From Bacteroidota bacterium (GTDB lineage Bacteria > Bacteroidota > Bacteroidia > Bacteroidales > VadinHA17), in assembly GCA_030593185.1 (NCBI GenBank), contig JAUVHQ010000151.1:1-5774 (forward strand): a DNA stretch of 5,774 bases, in the 5' to 3' direction. Below the pieces are notes generated by a model that was not told the origin of the DNA, did no database searches, and worked only from the letters and a program-made list of their open reading frames with translations. Below are positions 1 to 4,844 of this stretch, piece by piece. A program made the translations under genes and the position numbers. The first letter of the stretch is position 1; each line of letters starts with the position of its first letter.

Positions 1-542
1 ACTCTGAAGAAACGCTGACCATTTCTGAAGGCTAAATCTGCAATAGCATATATTTCTTCAATCTTTTCATCGGTCATTGCATAGCATCCTATTGATACAC
101 AATTTCCATGTACCATCAATGCGCTACCGGTTCTATTATGGCTGCGATCATAAATATTTGGATAGCCAAGATTAAAAGAAAGATGAAAGTTGCTTTTTGG
201 ATTTAATCTATTGGGAGTTACATAATAAAAACCTTCAGGTGCCTTGCTATCTCCTTGCTTCGTTTTTGGACCTAACGAGCCATAGCCATACGTGCAAATT
301 GGATACTTCTTGAACAGGTGATATCCATTTTGGCTTTCAACCCATATCTCTAATTCTTTTTCTTCCTTGAATATTCTCATAAAAATTGGTAAACCGAGGC
401 TAAATCCTGATTTCTCAAATTCTATTTGCAGATTTGGTTTTACACGTTCAATCGCCTCCCGGGACCGGGAGCTTGACGGTATGTCCTGAACAAATGCAAC
501 AAGTTGGAAAGACAAAATAATAATAATAAATACTTTTATCAT
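1..542 (-). CDS. YafK/DpaA-like L,D-transpeptidase-fold protein, 3' end cut by window
   Basis: This is an exported catalytic-cysteine enzyme of the L,D-transpeptidase (YkuD-like) superfamily, YafK branch. Of that branch, E. coli DpaA/YafK is known to cut lipoprotein off peptidoglycan in the periplasm. I read 180 codons from the ATG at 542. Residues 1-16 form a hydrophobic signal peptide (MIKVFIIIILSF), probably cleaved near Ala16. The catalytic motif HGNCVSIGCYAM gives His145 and Cys153. The substrate-facing segment GPKTKQGDSKAPEGFY (91-106) is typical of the family. The C-terminus lies beyond position 1. The AAGGAG at 546-551 supports the start but sits only 3 nt from it. An in-frame ATG at 579-581 would add 13 residues but has no ribosome-binding site and falls inside an inverted repeat. 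Family is confident; hydrolase versus transpeptidase cannot be decided here. Confidence 0.88.
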   Translation of the reverse strand, partial: MIKVFIIIILSFQLVAFVQDIPSSSRSREAIERVKPNLQIEFEKSGFSLGLPIFMRIFKEEKELEIWVESQNGYHLFKKYPICTYGYGSLGPKTKQGDSKAPEGFYYVTPNRLNPKSNFHLSFNLGYPNIYDRSHNRTGSALMVHGNCVSIGCYAMTDEKIEEIYAIADLAFRNGQRFFR

Positions 543-561
543 AAGCTCCTTATTCCGATTC

Positions 562-635
562 CGGCTAACGGCAAAACTCATCGGTGATAATGAAACGCTA
601 AGGAATTGATGACCGGTGCAGCACCTTGATAGCCG
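562..635 (-). repeat. imperfect inverted repeat resembling an integron attC site
   Basis: The outer arms CGGCTA (562-567) and TAGCCG (630-635) are exact complements. Read on the minus strand, the element starts GGCTATC and ends GTTAGCC, which match as reverse complements at 6 of 7 positions. That end is one base off the attC R' consensus GTTRRRY. A small internal palindrome GGTGC-A-GCACC (615-625) and a TCATC/GATGA match add further pairing. It lies between the stop of the PhzF gene and the start of the transpeptidase gene, where an attC would sit in a cassette array. The similarity is modest, and a fortuitous intergenic hairpin is a real alternative. Confidence 0.35.
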
Positions 636-644
636 TGATTTCTT

Positions 645-1427
645 TTATAAAAAAATTTCTCCTACAAGATAGGTTACTGCCCGTCCTCCTATCTCAACCC
701 TTTTACCTAGGTCTTTGCACATCAATTCTCCACCTCGCTTGGATATTTGTCTGGCAAACAATTGTTGTTTGCCTAATTTCCTTGACCAATATGGAATCAG
801 GGTAGTATGAGCCGATCCAGTCACAGGATCTTCCGGTATTCCTAACTTGGGTACAAAAAATCGGGAAACAAAATCAGATTTATTACCTGGCGCAGAAACA
901 ATTACCCCCCTTGATGTGACCCTGCACAGCATATCCATATTAGGGGATAATGATGAAATAACTTCTTCACTATCAAATAAAGCAAGGTAATCATCCCTGC
1001 CTTTATATATTTCAATTGGTTTGGCTCCCAATCCATTTATAATATCTGAAGTTAGCTCAACTACTTGTAGCGTGTCAGCAGGAAAATTCAGAAATAAAAT
1101 TTCTCCTTCTTTGCGTACATGTAATGATCCACTTTTAGATGAAAATGAAACTGTAGCAGATGAGTAGCCCAGATGATTGAATAAAACATGTGCAGTGGCC
1201 AATGTAGCATGCCCGCATAAATCTACTTCAGCAGTGGGGGTAAACCAGCGGATTTGATAGTTTGCTCCATCAGCTATAACGAAAGCAGTCTCTGCCAAAT
1301 TATTTTCTGCTGCTATTGCCTGCATCATTCCAGGAGGGAGCTCTGATTCAGGGAAAACAACAGCTGCAGGATTTCCTGAAAACAAGCGGCCTGCAAAAGC
1401 ATCAATTTGATATATTGGAAGTTTCAT
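645..1427 (-). CDS. PhzF family isomerase/epimerase-like protein
   Basis: This is a complete 260-aa cytosolic protein of the PhzF/diaminopimelate-epimerase fold, a pseudo-symmetric two-domain family that includes phenazine-pathway PhzF and many isomerases of unknown substrate. The N-terminal half has YQIDAFAGRLFSGNPAAVV (6-24), then NNLAETAF with Glu46 at the place of the PhzF catalytic glutamate, then DLCGHATLA (69-77). The C-terminal half has the matching GIPEDPVTGSAH (196-207). The protein is a little shorter than the usual 260-300 aa but shows no gap in the motifs. There is only a weak AAAGAGA purine stretch before the ATG. No phenazine or other biosynthetic genes are nearby, so a role in phenazine synthesis is not supported. 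It shares its strand with both neighbours but is separated from them by 102 and 174 bp, so an operon is uncertain. Confidence 0.9.
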   Translation of the reverse strand: MKLPIYQIDAFAGRLFSGNPAAVVFPESELPPGMMQAIAAENNLAETAFVIADGANYQIRWFTPTAEVDLCGHATLATAHVLFNHLGYSSATVSFSSKSGSLHVRKEGEILFLNFPADTLQVVELTSDIINGLGAKPIEIYKGRDDYLALFDSEEVISSLSPNMDMLCRVTSRGVIVSAPGNKSDFVSRFFVPKLGIPEDPVTGSAHTTLIPYWSRKLGKQQLFARQISKRGGELMCKDLGKRVEIGGRAVTYLVGEIFL

Positions 1428-1601
1428 GATTCATCTCTTTAAGAGGATAACGGCAAGCATATTGTGAACGCATTATTATATTTTTTAAAACAACGAAAAT
1501 TAAACAAGAGTACAAATCCCAAACAAATTAAATCCACTAAAAAATATTTTTAATATATGCATTTTATTCAAGACAAACCAGATGTTAATACTTTTAAATA
1601 T
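1428..1601. other. AT-rich spacer between PhzF and cyclase genes
   Basis: This spacer has no reading frame of note. On the minus strand, GTTATCC (1451-1445) lies 17 nt before the PhzF start and is preceded by TTGCC and by GCGTTCAC, echoing the order GCGTT...TTGCCGTTA found at 564-600. A weak Bacteroidota-style promoter could be TTTG (1523-1520) and TAATTTTC (1502-1495), but its 17-nt spacing is short. A candidate partner for the heptamer, GTTAATAC at 1583-1590 on the plus strand, is about 145 bp away and only partly complementary. I see no convincing terminator for the cyclase gene. Confidence 0.4.
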
Positions 1602-2426
1602 TTAGGGCAGCAAAGCAAAAACCCGGGCAGGTGCACCAGTGCCATCCCTTATTAACATTGGTATAGCGTAAAGGATCGCTCCTTTAACAGGCAATTTATC
1701 AAGATTGGCAATATTTTCAATTGCCAGTTTATTGGCTGCAAAACAAATTCGATGTACCTTAAAATCTTTTGATTTTCCATAATCTATACTTGGGGTATCC
1801 AGTCCTATGCCCTTGATGTTTCTTTCATTAAGTAAAAATTCTGCAGCTTGTACAGAAAATCCCGGGAAACTTAATTCAGGAAGAGCATCCTTTCCGGTTT
1901 TTGCAGTTCCCAATACTTTTTCCTTATCAGGATAAAATTTTGTATCTATCCCAGTATACATGAGCACCCATGCATTATCCGGAATTATGCCATATTTTGC
2001 CTCCCACTGTTTTATATCTTCAATCGTTAACAGATAATCTCTATTGCTCAAACATTTTGAAACAACATCAATTTTGACTGCTGGACCAATCCAATCATCA
2101 AGAGGAATCTGATCAATTGTCTTTCCCTTTTCGGCAAAATGAATTGGAGCATCTACATGTGTACCGCCATGTTCAGAAGCACCGTAATTATTTGAAGCAT
2201 ACCACCAACCACCTTCTGAAACTCCCCAATCTAATTTTTCCAGTGTAAATGGTTTCGCTGTAGGCCAGTAAATTGTATTTTCGTCAAAAGTATAGGTCAT
2301 ATCAAGCAATTTGCTCGTCCCTGGTGAAGTGTTAGTCGGCTGAGCAGAAACGTTGAAAAATAAAATTATGTTTACTAAAATAAGGAATGGAGCAAATTTT
2401 GCATAGCTAATGTAATTTTTCATCAT
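1602..2426 (-). CDS. exported cyclase-family (kynurenine formamidase-like) metal hydrolase
   Basis: This 274-aa protein belongs to the cyclase family (Pfam PF04199) that includes bacterial kynurenine formamidase KynB and other metal-dependent amide/ester hydrolases. The signature HGGTHVDAPIHF (86-97) supplies His86, His90 and Asp92 as metal ligands and His96 as the likely base. Further on, His224 and Glu236 have the same 12-residue spacing as the KynB pair. Residues 1-28 are a signal peptide with a hydrophobic core (FLILVNIILFF) and a V-S-A|Q cleavage site, so this form works outside the cytoplasm, unlike cytosolic KynB. The gene opens with two consecutive ATG codons. The AGAGGA at 2429-2434 is better spaced to the second (2423), giving 273 aa. 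No tryptophan-catabolism genes are in view, so the substrate is open. Confidence 0.9.
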   Translation of the reverse strand: MMKNYISYAKFAPFLILVNIILFFNVSAQPTNTSPGTSKLLDMTYTFDENTIYWPTAKPFTLEKLDWGVSEGGWWYASNNYGASEHGGTHVDAPIHFAEKGKTIDQIPLDDWIGPAVKIDVVSKCLSNRDYLLTIEDIKQWEAKYGIIPDNAWVLMYTGIDTKFYPDKEKVLGTAKTGKDALPELSFPGFSVQAAEFLLNERNIKGIGLDTPSIDYGKSKDFKVHRICFAANKLAIENIANLDKLPVKGAILYAIPMLIRDGTGAPARVFALLP

Positions 2427-2428
2427 AA

Positions 2429-2434
2429 TCCTCT
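2429..2434 (-). promoter_or_regulatory. ribosome binding site of the cyclase gene
   Basis: AGAGGA reads on the minus strand 2 nt before the first ATG and 5 nt before the second. The spacing favours the second ATG (2423-2421) as the true start. Confidence 0.5.
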
Positions 2435-2449
2435 TTTTATTTTTTATTG

Positions 2450-2456
2450 GGCTAAC
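2450..2456 (-). other. GTTAGCC box before the cyclase gene
   Basis: This is the same heptamer as the one before the transpeptidase gene (570-564), here 23 nt upstream of the first ATG. No complementary GGCTAAC-like partner is seen within about 150 bp upstream, so an attC reading is weaker here than at 562-635. Confidence 0.3.
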
Positions 2457-2465
2457 ATTATATTC

Positions 2466-2482
2466 TACGGTAAATTACCGTA
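2466..2482. promoter_or_regulatory. palindromic candidate operator TACGGTAA-A-TTACCGTA
   Basis: Two exact 8-bp arms surround a single central base, 40 bp upstream of the cyclase start. The size and symmetry fit the site of a dimeric regulator. It covers the -7 element of the candidate promoter, which would suit a repressor. No regulator gene is in the window. Confidence 0.5.
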
Positions 2483-2500
2483 TAATACACATATGTCAAA
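2470..2500 (-). promoter_or_regulatory. candidate Bacteroidota-type promoter for the cyclase gene
   Basis: On the minus strand, TTTG (2500-2497) is followed after 19 nt by TAATTTAC (2477-2470). The Bacteroidota consensus is TTTG at -33 and TAnnTTTG at -7 with about this spacing. The -33 element is exact, and the -7 element matches 4 of 6 defined bases. Transcription would start roughly 35 nt before the start codon. Confidence 0.35.
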
Positions 2501-2517
2501 GTAAAAACAGATTCCAT

Positions 2518-2554
2518 ATAATACTCTTTTTCTTAATAATACTCCTTTTTTAAT
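2518..2554. repeat. 18-nt tandem direct repeat
   Basis: ATAATACTC occurs at 2518-2526 and again at 2536-2544, each followed by a T-rich tract ending TTAAT. The period is 18 nt with small differences. It is AT-rich and low in complexity, so replication slippage is the simplest explanation. Confidence 0.5.
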
Positions 2555-2623
2555 AGATATGATATCTGGAGACCGTTTGATTCACTTCCCGTTTTCCGTA
2601 CTTAAATCACGATACCCGTCTAT

Positions 2624-2636
2624 CGGTTTTAAACCG
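2624..2636. repeat. short palindrome CGGTTT-T-AAACCG
   Basis: Two 6-bp arms flank one central base. It is followed by a second small hairpin, CCGC-TTG-GCGG (2634-2644), which shares its CCG, so the two structures compete. No function can be assigned. Confidence 0.4.
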
Positions 2637-2657
2637 CTTGGCGGGTTACTTATTATT

Positions 2658-2708
2658 AAATAAAATAATTACGTTATTAATTACGTTATTAATAACGTTA
2701 TTTTATTT
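2658..2708. repeat. 21-bp AT-rich hairpin with a 3-nt bulge
   Basis: The left arm AAATAAAATAA (2658-2668), bulge TTA, then CGTTATTAAT (2672-2681) pairs with ATTAATAACG (2688-2697) and TTATTTTATTT (2698-2708) around a 6-nt loop. It lies inside a wider pair of 8-bp arms, TTTTCCGT (2592-2599) and ACGGAAAA (2725-2732). It could be an mRNA or DNA cruciform structure, a remnant of an element, or a rho-independent-like signal; its AT content makes strong termination doubtful. Confidence 0.6.
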
Positions 2709-2765
2709 ATGAAATTTTACCGAAACGGAAAATATATTCAATTGTTAATTTTTCTAATGGAGGCA

Positions 2766-2780
2766 AGCGGTCTGACCGCT
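2766..2780. repeat. GC-rich palindrome AGCGGTC-T-GACCGCT
   Basis: These are exact 7-bp arms around one base, the most GC-rich structure in the spacer. A longer alternative pairs TGGAG (2758-2762) with CTCCA (2779-2783). It lies about 85 nt beyond the aldolase stop codon and could act as a transcript-end hairpin, but no T-run follows. Confidence 0.45.
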
Positions 2781-2781
2781 C

Positions 2782-2808
2782 CAGTAACCAGAATCAGTAA
2801 CCAGTAAC
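2782..2808. repeat. heptamer repeat tract CAGTAAC
   Basis: CAGTAAC occurs at 2782-2788, 2795-2801 and 2802-2808, with a 6-nt variant CAGAAT at 2789-2794. It is non-coding tandem heptamers, a slippage-type repeat. Confidence 0.6.
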
Positions 2809-2812
2809 CACA

Positions 2813-2841
2813 GTGAAATATGCTCCTTCGTCGCATTTCAC
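2813..2841. repeat. hairpin with GTGAAAT / ATTTCAC arms
   Basis: Seven-bp arms (2813-2819 and 2835-2841), plus an inner GC/GC pair after a 2-nt bulge, enclose a loop containing CTTCG. It lies 23 nt beyond the aldolase stop between two heptamer tracts. It may end or protect the aldolase transcript, or may be a dispersed REP-like unit. Confidence 0.5.
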
Positions 2842-2849
2842 GGGGCAGG

Positions 2850-2866
2850 CTACAAACTACAAACTA
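2850..2866. repeat. heptamer repeat CTACAAA abutting the aldolase stop codon
   Basis: CTACAAA at 2850-2856 and 2857-2863 is followed at once by CTA (2864-2866), which is the TAG stop of the aldolase gene on the minus strand. The period is 7, as in the CAGTAAC tract. Confidence 0.5.
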
Positions 2867-3496
2867 AACCCCCTCCACCATCCTCACCGCCTGCTTAACT
2901 AATCCTTCGATCTCCGCAAACCTTCCTTCTGATATCAGTGTGGTTTTAGCCATCCAACTGCCACCACATGCAAAAACATATTTATTTGCAAGGTATTCTT
3001 TCAGATTATTCAGGTTTATCCCTCCGGTTGGCATAAATTTTACGTTAATATAAGGGGCTGCCATGGCATTAAGGTACAATAAGCCGCCTGAAGCTTCGGC
3101 AGGAAAGAATTTGAGATGCCTGAGTTCCCGTTCCAAAGCCTGTTCAATTTCTGAGGGTGTATTAATTCCGGGGATGATGGTAATGTTATTTTTTATACAA
3201 TAGTCAACAATCCGGGGGTTAAACCCCGGGGAGACTAAAAATTGAGCACCTGCATTCATTGCCGATTTAACCTGGTCGATTGTAAGGATCGTTCCAGCCC
3301 CCAGCAGGATATCAGGAAATTTTTTTCTAACTATATTAATTGCCTTTTCAGCAGCATCCGTGCGGTAAGTTATTTCAATTGCCGGCAGAGCACCTTTTAT
3401 AAGAGCCTCTACAAGTGGAACAGTGGCATTTGAATTTTCAATCTTAATTACAGGAATAATCTTTAGGTTAGAAATTTTTTCGAAGATTGGATTCAT
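2864..3496 (-). CDS. eda: 2-keto-3-deoxy-6-phosphogluconate (KDPG/KHG) aldolase
   Basis: This is a class I Schiff-base aldolase of the cytosol. The family cleaves 2-keto-3-deoxy-6-phosphogluconate to pyruvate and glyceraldehyde 3-phosphate, the last step of the Entner-Doudoroff and uronate routes. At 210 aa it has the full family length. Motifs run in order: EITYRT (41-46) with the catalytic glutamate Glu41, GAGTIL (66-71), SPGFNP (89-94), PGINTPSE (109-116), LKFFPAEASGG with Schiff-base Lys129, PTGGIN (156-161) and GGSW (178-181). The ATG at 3496 is preceded by only a weak purine stretch. No kinase, dehydratase or sugar-acid isomerase is next to it, so the upstream sugar is unknown. A 2-keto-3-deoxy-6-phosphogalactonate aldolase is possible, since the two share this fold and these motifs. 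Confidence 0.95.
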   Translation of the reverse strand: MNPIFEKISNLKIIPVIKIENSNATVPLVEALIKGALPAIEITYRTDAAEKAINIVRKKFPDILLGAGTILTIDQVKSAMNAGAQFLVSPGFNPRIVDYCIKNNITIIPGINTPSEIEQALERELRHLKFFPAEASGGLLYLNAMAAPYINVKFMPTGGINLNNLKEYLANKYVFACGGSWMAKTTLISEGRFAEIEGLVKQAVRMVEGV

Positions 3497-3634
3497 TTTC
3501 TAATGATTTATTTAGATTTTCTTTCTGTTTTTCAACACAGTTCTTTTAATTGTGTTTCTCTGCAGAGTAAAATTACTAAAACAATTTTAATCAAAATAAT
3601 TAATACGCCAGAACCTGATGATTCAAATTTCAGT

Positions 3635-3682
3635 ATAATGGAAATTTGCGATCTGATTGGTAAAAGGATTATAAGTTATTAA
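3635..3682 (+). pseudogene. possible type IX secretion sorting-domain remnant
   Basis: The frame ending in TAA at 3680-3682 reads IMEICDLIGKRIISY. It resembles the strand-turn segment IYDLLGRKV found in T9SS C-terminal sorting domains of the FCB group. The rest of such a domain (about 80 residues, including the later G-x-Y segment and final lysine-rich end) is missing, and no start codon or ribosome-binding site is seen. A chance match is quite possible. Confidence 0.22.
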
Positions 3683-3782
3683 GATTGAAGGTTAAAAAAA
3701 ACCCATAAAAAAAATAATTTTACTCCGGGCTTGTTTATTTTTAAATTGTTTGTAGAAAAGGGATTATTCATGAATGGTAAAT

Positions 3783-3798
3783 TTTTAGTTAACTAAAA
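3783..3798. promoter_or_regulatory. 16-bp perfect palindrome, candidate operator of the cupin operon
   Basis: TTTTAGTTAACTAAAA is its own reverse complement over all 16 bases. It lies 122 bp upstream of the first cupin gene in the divergent promoter region, a plausible place for a dimeric regulator to control one or both directions. AT-rich DNA yields some palindromes by chance, but one this long is uncommon. Confidence 0.45.
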
Positions 3799-3844
3799 TT
3801 ATGTTTTATATCTTTATCGAACTATAAGAAAAATTGCGATATAG

Positions 3845-3892
3845 AAAACCGTTCAACTTTCATATAATTCTATGATAAAAATGATCGGTTTT
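3845..3892 (+). promoter_or_regulatory. inverted repeat with TATAAT in the cupin operon leader
   Basis: AAAACCG (3845-3851) pairs with CGGTTTT (3886-3892), and inside it TCATA (3860-3864) pairs with TATGA (3871-3875). A perfect TATAAT lies at 3863-3868, but no -35 element is found at 16-18 bp; TTGCGA at 3834-3839 is 23 bp away. It could be a promoter, an operator or a leader-RNA hairpin ending 27 nt before the start codon. Confidence 0.3.
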
Positions 3893-3907
3893 ATTATTTT
3901 AAAACAC

Positions 3908-3914
3908 AGGAGGT
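3908..3914 (+). promoter_or_regulatory. strong ribosome binding site of the secreted bicupin gene
   Basis: AGGAGGT lies 5 nt before the ATG at 3920 and fixes that start. Such a full Shine-Dalgarno site is stronger than those of the minus-strand genes here. Confidence 0.85.
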
Positions 3915-3919
3915 AAAAT

Positions 3920-4831
3920 ATGAAAAAGTATTTATTTTTTACAACAGTATTTATTATTGTTATTGGATTAAGTGGTCTTTCAACAATTATGGCTCAGGAA
4001 AAGCTCACAGAGGAGCCGGAACCATCATTTTTCGAGCATGCAAAGTCAAACCACCGGCATCCGGAGGTTGACACAGATGTGTATCTTTACATCAACCATT
4101 GGAGAAACTCTATTCCGTATGAAGGACATGGCGGGCTCATCGAACGTGATATTCTCACTCCTGGTGATCCCCTTAATCCTACGAAAAAGGGTGCGGTTTT
4201 AAAGTACCTCAAAGCTTACAAAAGAGGAGTTCTCCAGCCCCGCTGCAATACGCAGCCCACTAAACATGATAAAGAACAGGTTTTTTTCTATGTGATGGAT
4301 GGAACCGGATATGTGGAAGCCGGTGATAAGAAATCTGAAATTGAAGAGGGAACGGCTGTAGTTATTCCTGCCGGACTAGAATACCGTTTTTTCAATCCAA
4401 CAGAACAGCCCCTTGAAATGATTATAGTTGTAGAGGAAATAACCAGCGGGTTCGAACCAAACAAGGAAATGTCTGTGGGGAGTTATCATGATTCAAAGCC
4501 CGGTGTGGGATATCATTGGGCGCATATAGGCCGGGGATTCATGTATGACGTGAGACCTAAATTTGTAAATCCTATGGGTTTAGCTATTGTATCCATCGAT
4601 AAATTCGATATCGCACAGCCACATGTTCATGGTCCGGAATGTGAAGAGATTTGGTGTCAGTTGAAGGGAAAGAGCCTTTTGTATTTTGGCAACCGGCTTT
4701 TATGGCAGGAGCCAGGGGAAGCATTTCTCATTCCTCCAAATAATAAGGTGCCCCACTGCTCTATAAACCATACCGAAAAGCATATGTTATGGCTTTACCT
4801 GGGTAATCGTCAAGACAAGGTGAAAAAATAA
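3920..4831 (+). CDS. secreted double-cupin protein of unknown substrate
   Basis: This is a complete 303-aa exported protein with two cupin beta-barrels; I do not recognise a function. Residues 1-25 are a signal peptide (KKYLFFTTVFIIVIG core, cleavage I-M-A|Q). The first barrel spans about 92-172, with EQVFFYVMDGTG (119-130) and PAGLEYRFFN (150-159). Its motif-2 histidine is replaced by Tyr155, and only His116 remains of the usual H-x-H pair. The second barrel spans about 218-294 and keeps HVHGPECEE (235-243) and PPNNKVPHCSIN (272-283), giving His235, His237, Glu242/243 and His279 as a metal site. The linker region 30-90 is rich in histidine and aromatics. It is followed 13 bp later by a second double-cupin gene, so the two are surely co-transcribed. 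Cupins of this shape include sugar-processing enzymes and dioxygenases; a role in sugar-acid chemistry is only suggested by the divergent aldolase. Confidence 0.88.
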   Translation: MKKYLFFTTVFIIVIGLSGLSTIMAQEKLTEEPEPSFFEHAKSNHRHPEVDTDVYLYINHWRNSIPYEGHGGLIERDILTPGDPLNPTKKGAVLKYLKAYKRGVLQPRCNTQPTKHDKEQVFFYVMDGTGYVEAGDKKSEIEEGTAVVIPAGLEYRFFNPTEQPLEMIIVVEEITSGFEPNKEMSVGSYHDSKPGVGYHWAHIGRGFMYDVRPKFVNPMGLAIVSIDKFDIAQPHVHGPECEEIWCQLKGKSLLYFGNRLLWQEPGEAFLIPPNNKVPHCSINHTEKHMLWLYLGNRQDKVKK

Positions 4832-4834
4832 ATT

Positions 4835-4840
4835 GGAGGA
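4835..4840 (+). promoter_or_regulatory. ribosome binding site of the cupin lipoprotein gene
   Basis: GGAGGA lies 4 nt before the ATG at 4845, in the 13-bp gap after the upstream stop codon, and sets the start of the second gene. Confidence 0.8.
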
Positions 4841-4844
4841 GATT

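Larger units (their letters stand above)
2427..2863. other. 437-bp non-coding region rich in inverted and direct repeats
   Basis: No credible gene is present. The cyclase promoter region occupies the left end (2427-2500). The rest is a dense run of repeats and palindromes described separately: 2518-2554, 2592-2732, 2624-2636, 2658-2708, 2766-2780, 2782-2808, 2813-2841 and 2850-2866. None is followed by a clear T-run on the minus strand, so no classical intrinsic terminator for the aldolase gene is called. The accumulation of palindromes could mark a decayed non-autonomous mobile element or a recombination-prone spacer. Confidence 0.6.
3497..3919. other. 423-bp divergent intergenic region
   Basis: This region separates the leftward aldolase gene from the rightward cupin operon and should hold both promoters. 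No promoter for the aldolase is convincing. Visible items are a short frame ending at 3682 that resembles a sorting-domain remnant, an A-rich stretch at 3696-3720, a 16-bp perfect palindrome (3783-3798), an inverted repeat around a TATAAT (3845-3892), and the ribosome-binding site at 3908-3914. I see no other gene. Confidence 0.6.

Noticed and set aside
579..581. Upstream in-frame ATG for the transpeptidase gene
   Set aside because: It has no ribosome-binding site and lies inside the attC-like repeat, while the ATG at 542 has AAGGAG, although closely spaced.
645..1427. PhzF gene as evidence of a phenazine biosynthesis cluster
   Set aside because: No phzA/B/D/E/G-type genes are near, and the PhzF family is broad with many members unrelated to phenazines.
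2766..2841. Hairpins downstream of the aldolase gene as intrinsic terminators
   Set aside because: Neither the AGCGGTC nor the GTGAAAT hairpin is followed by a T-run on the minus strand, so only a structural repeat is called.
2782..2866. Heptamer tracts as a CRISPR array
   Set aside because: Units are 6-7 nt with no spacers, far below CRISPR repeat length, and no cas genes are present.
3242..3433. 63-codon plus-strand frame inside the aldolase gene
   Set aside because: It lies wholly antisense to the eda coding sequence, whose motifs are intact, and its peptide has no recognisable features.
3770..3796. Eight-codon frame MNGKFLVN in the divergent spacer as a leader peptide
   Set aside because: It has no clear ribosome-binding site, no run of regulatory codons and no attached attenuator structure.
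3972..4202. 76-codon plus-strand frame inside the secreted bicupin gene
   Set aside because: It is an out-of-frame shadow of a gene with a strong start and clear domains; it has no ribosome-binding site of its own.
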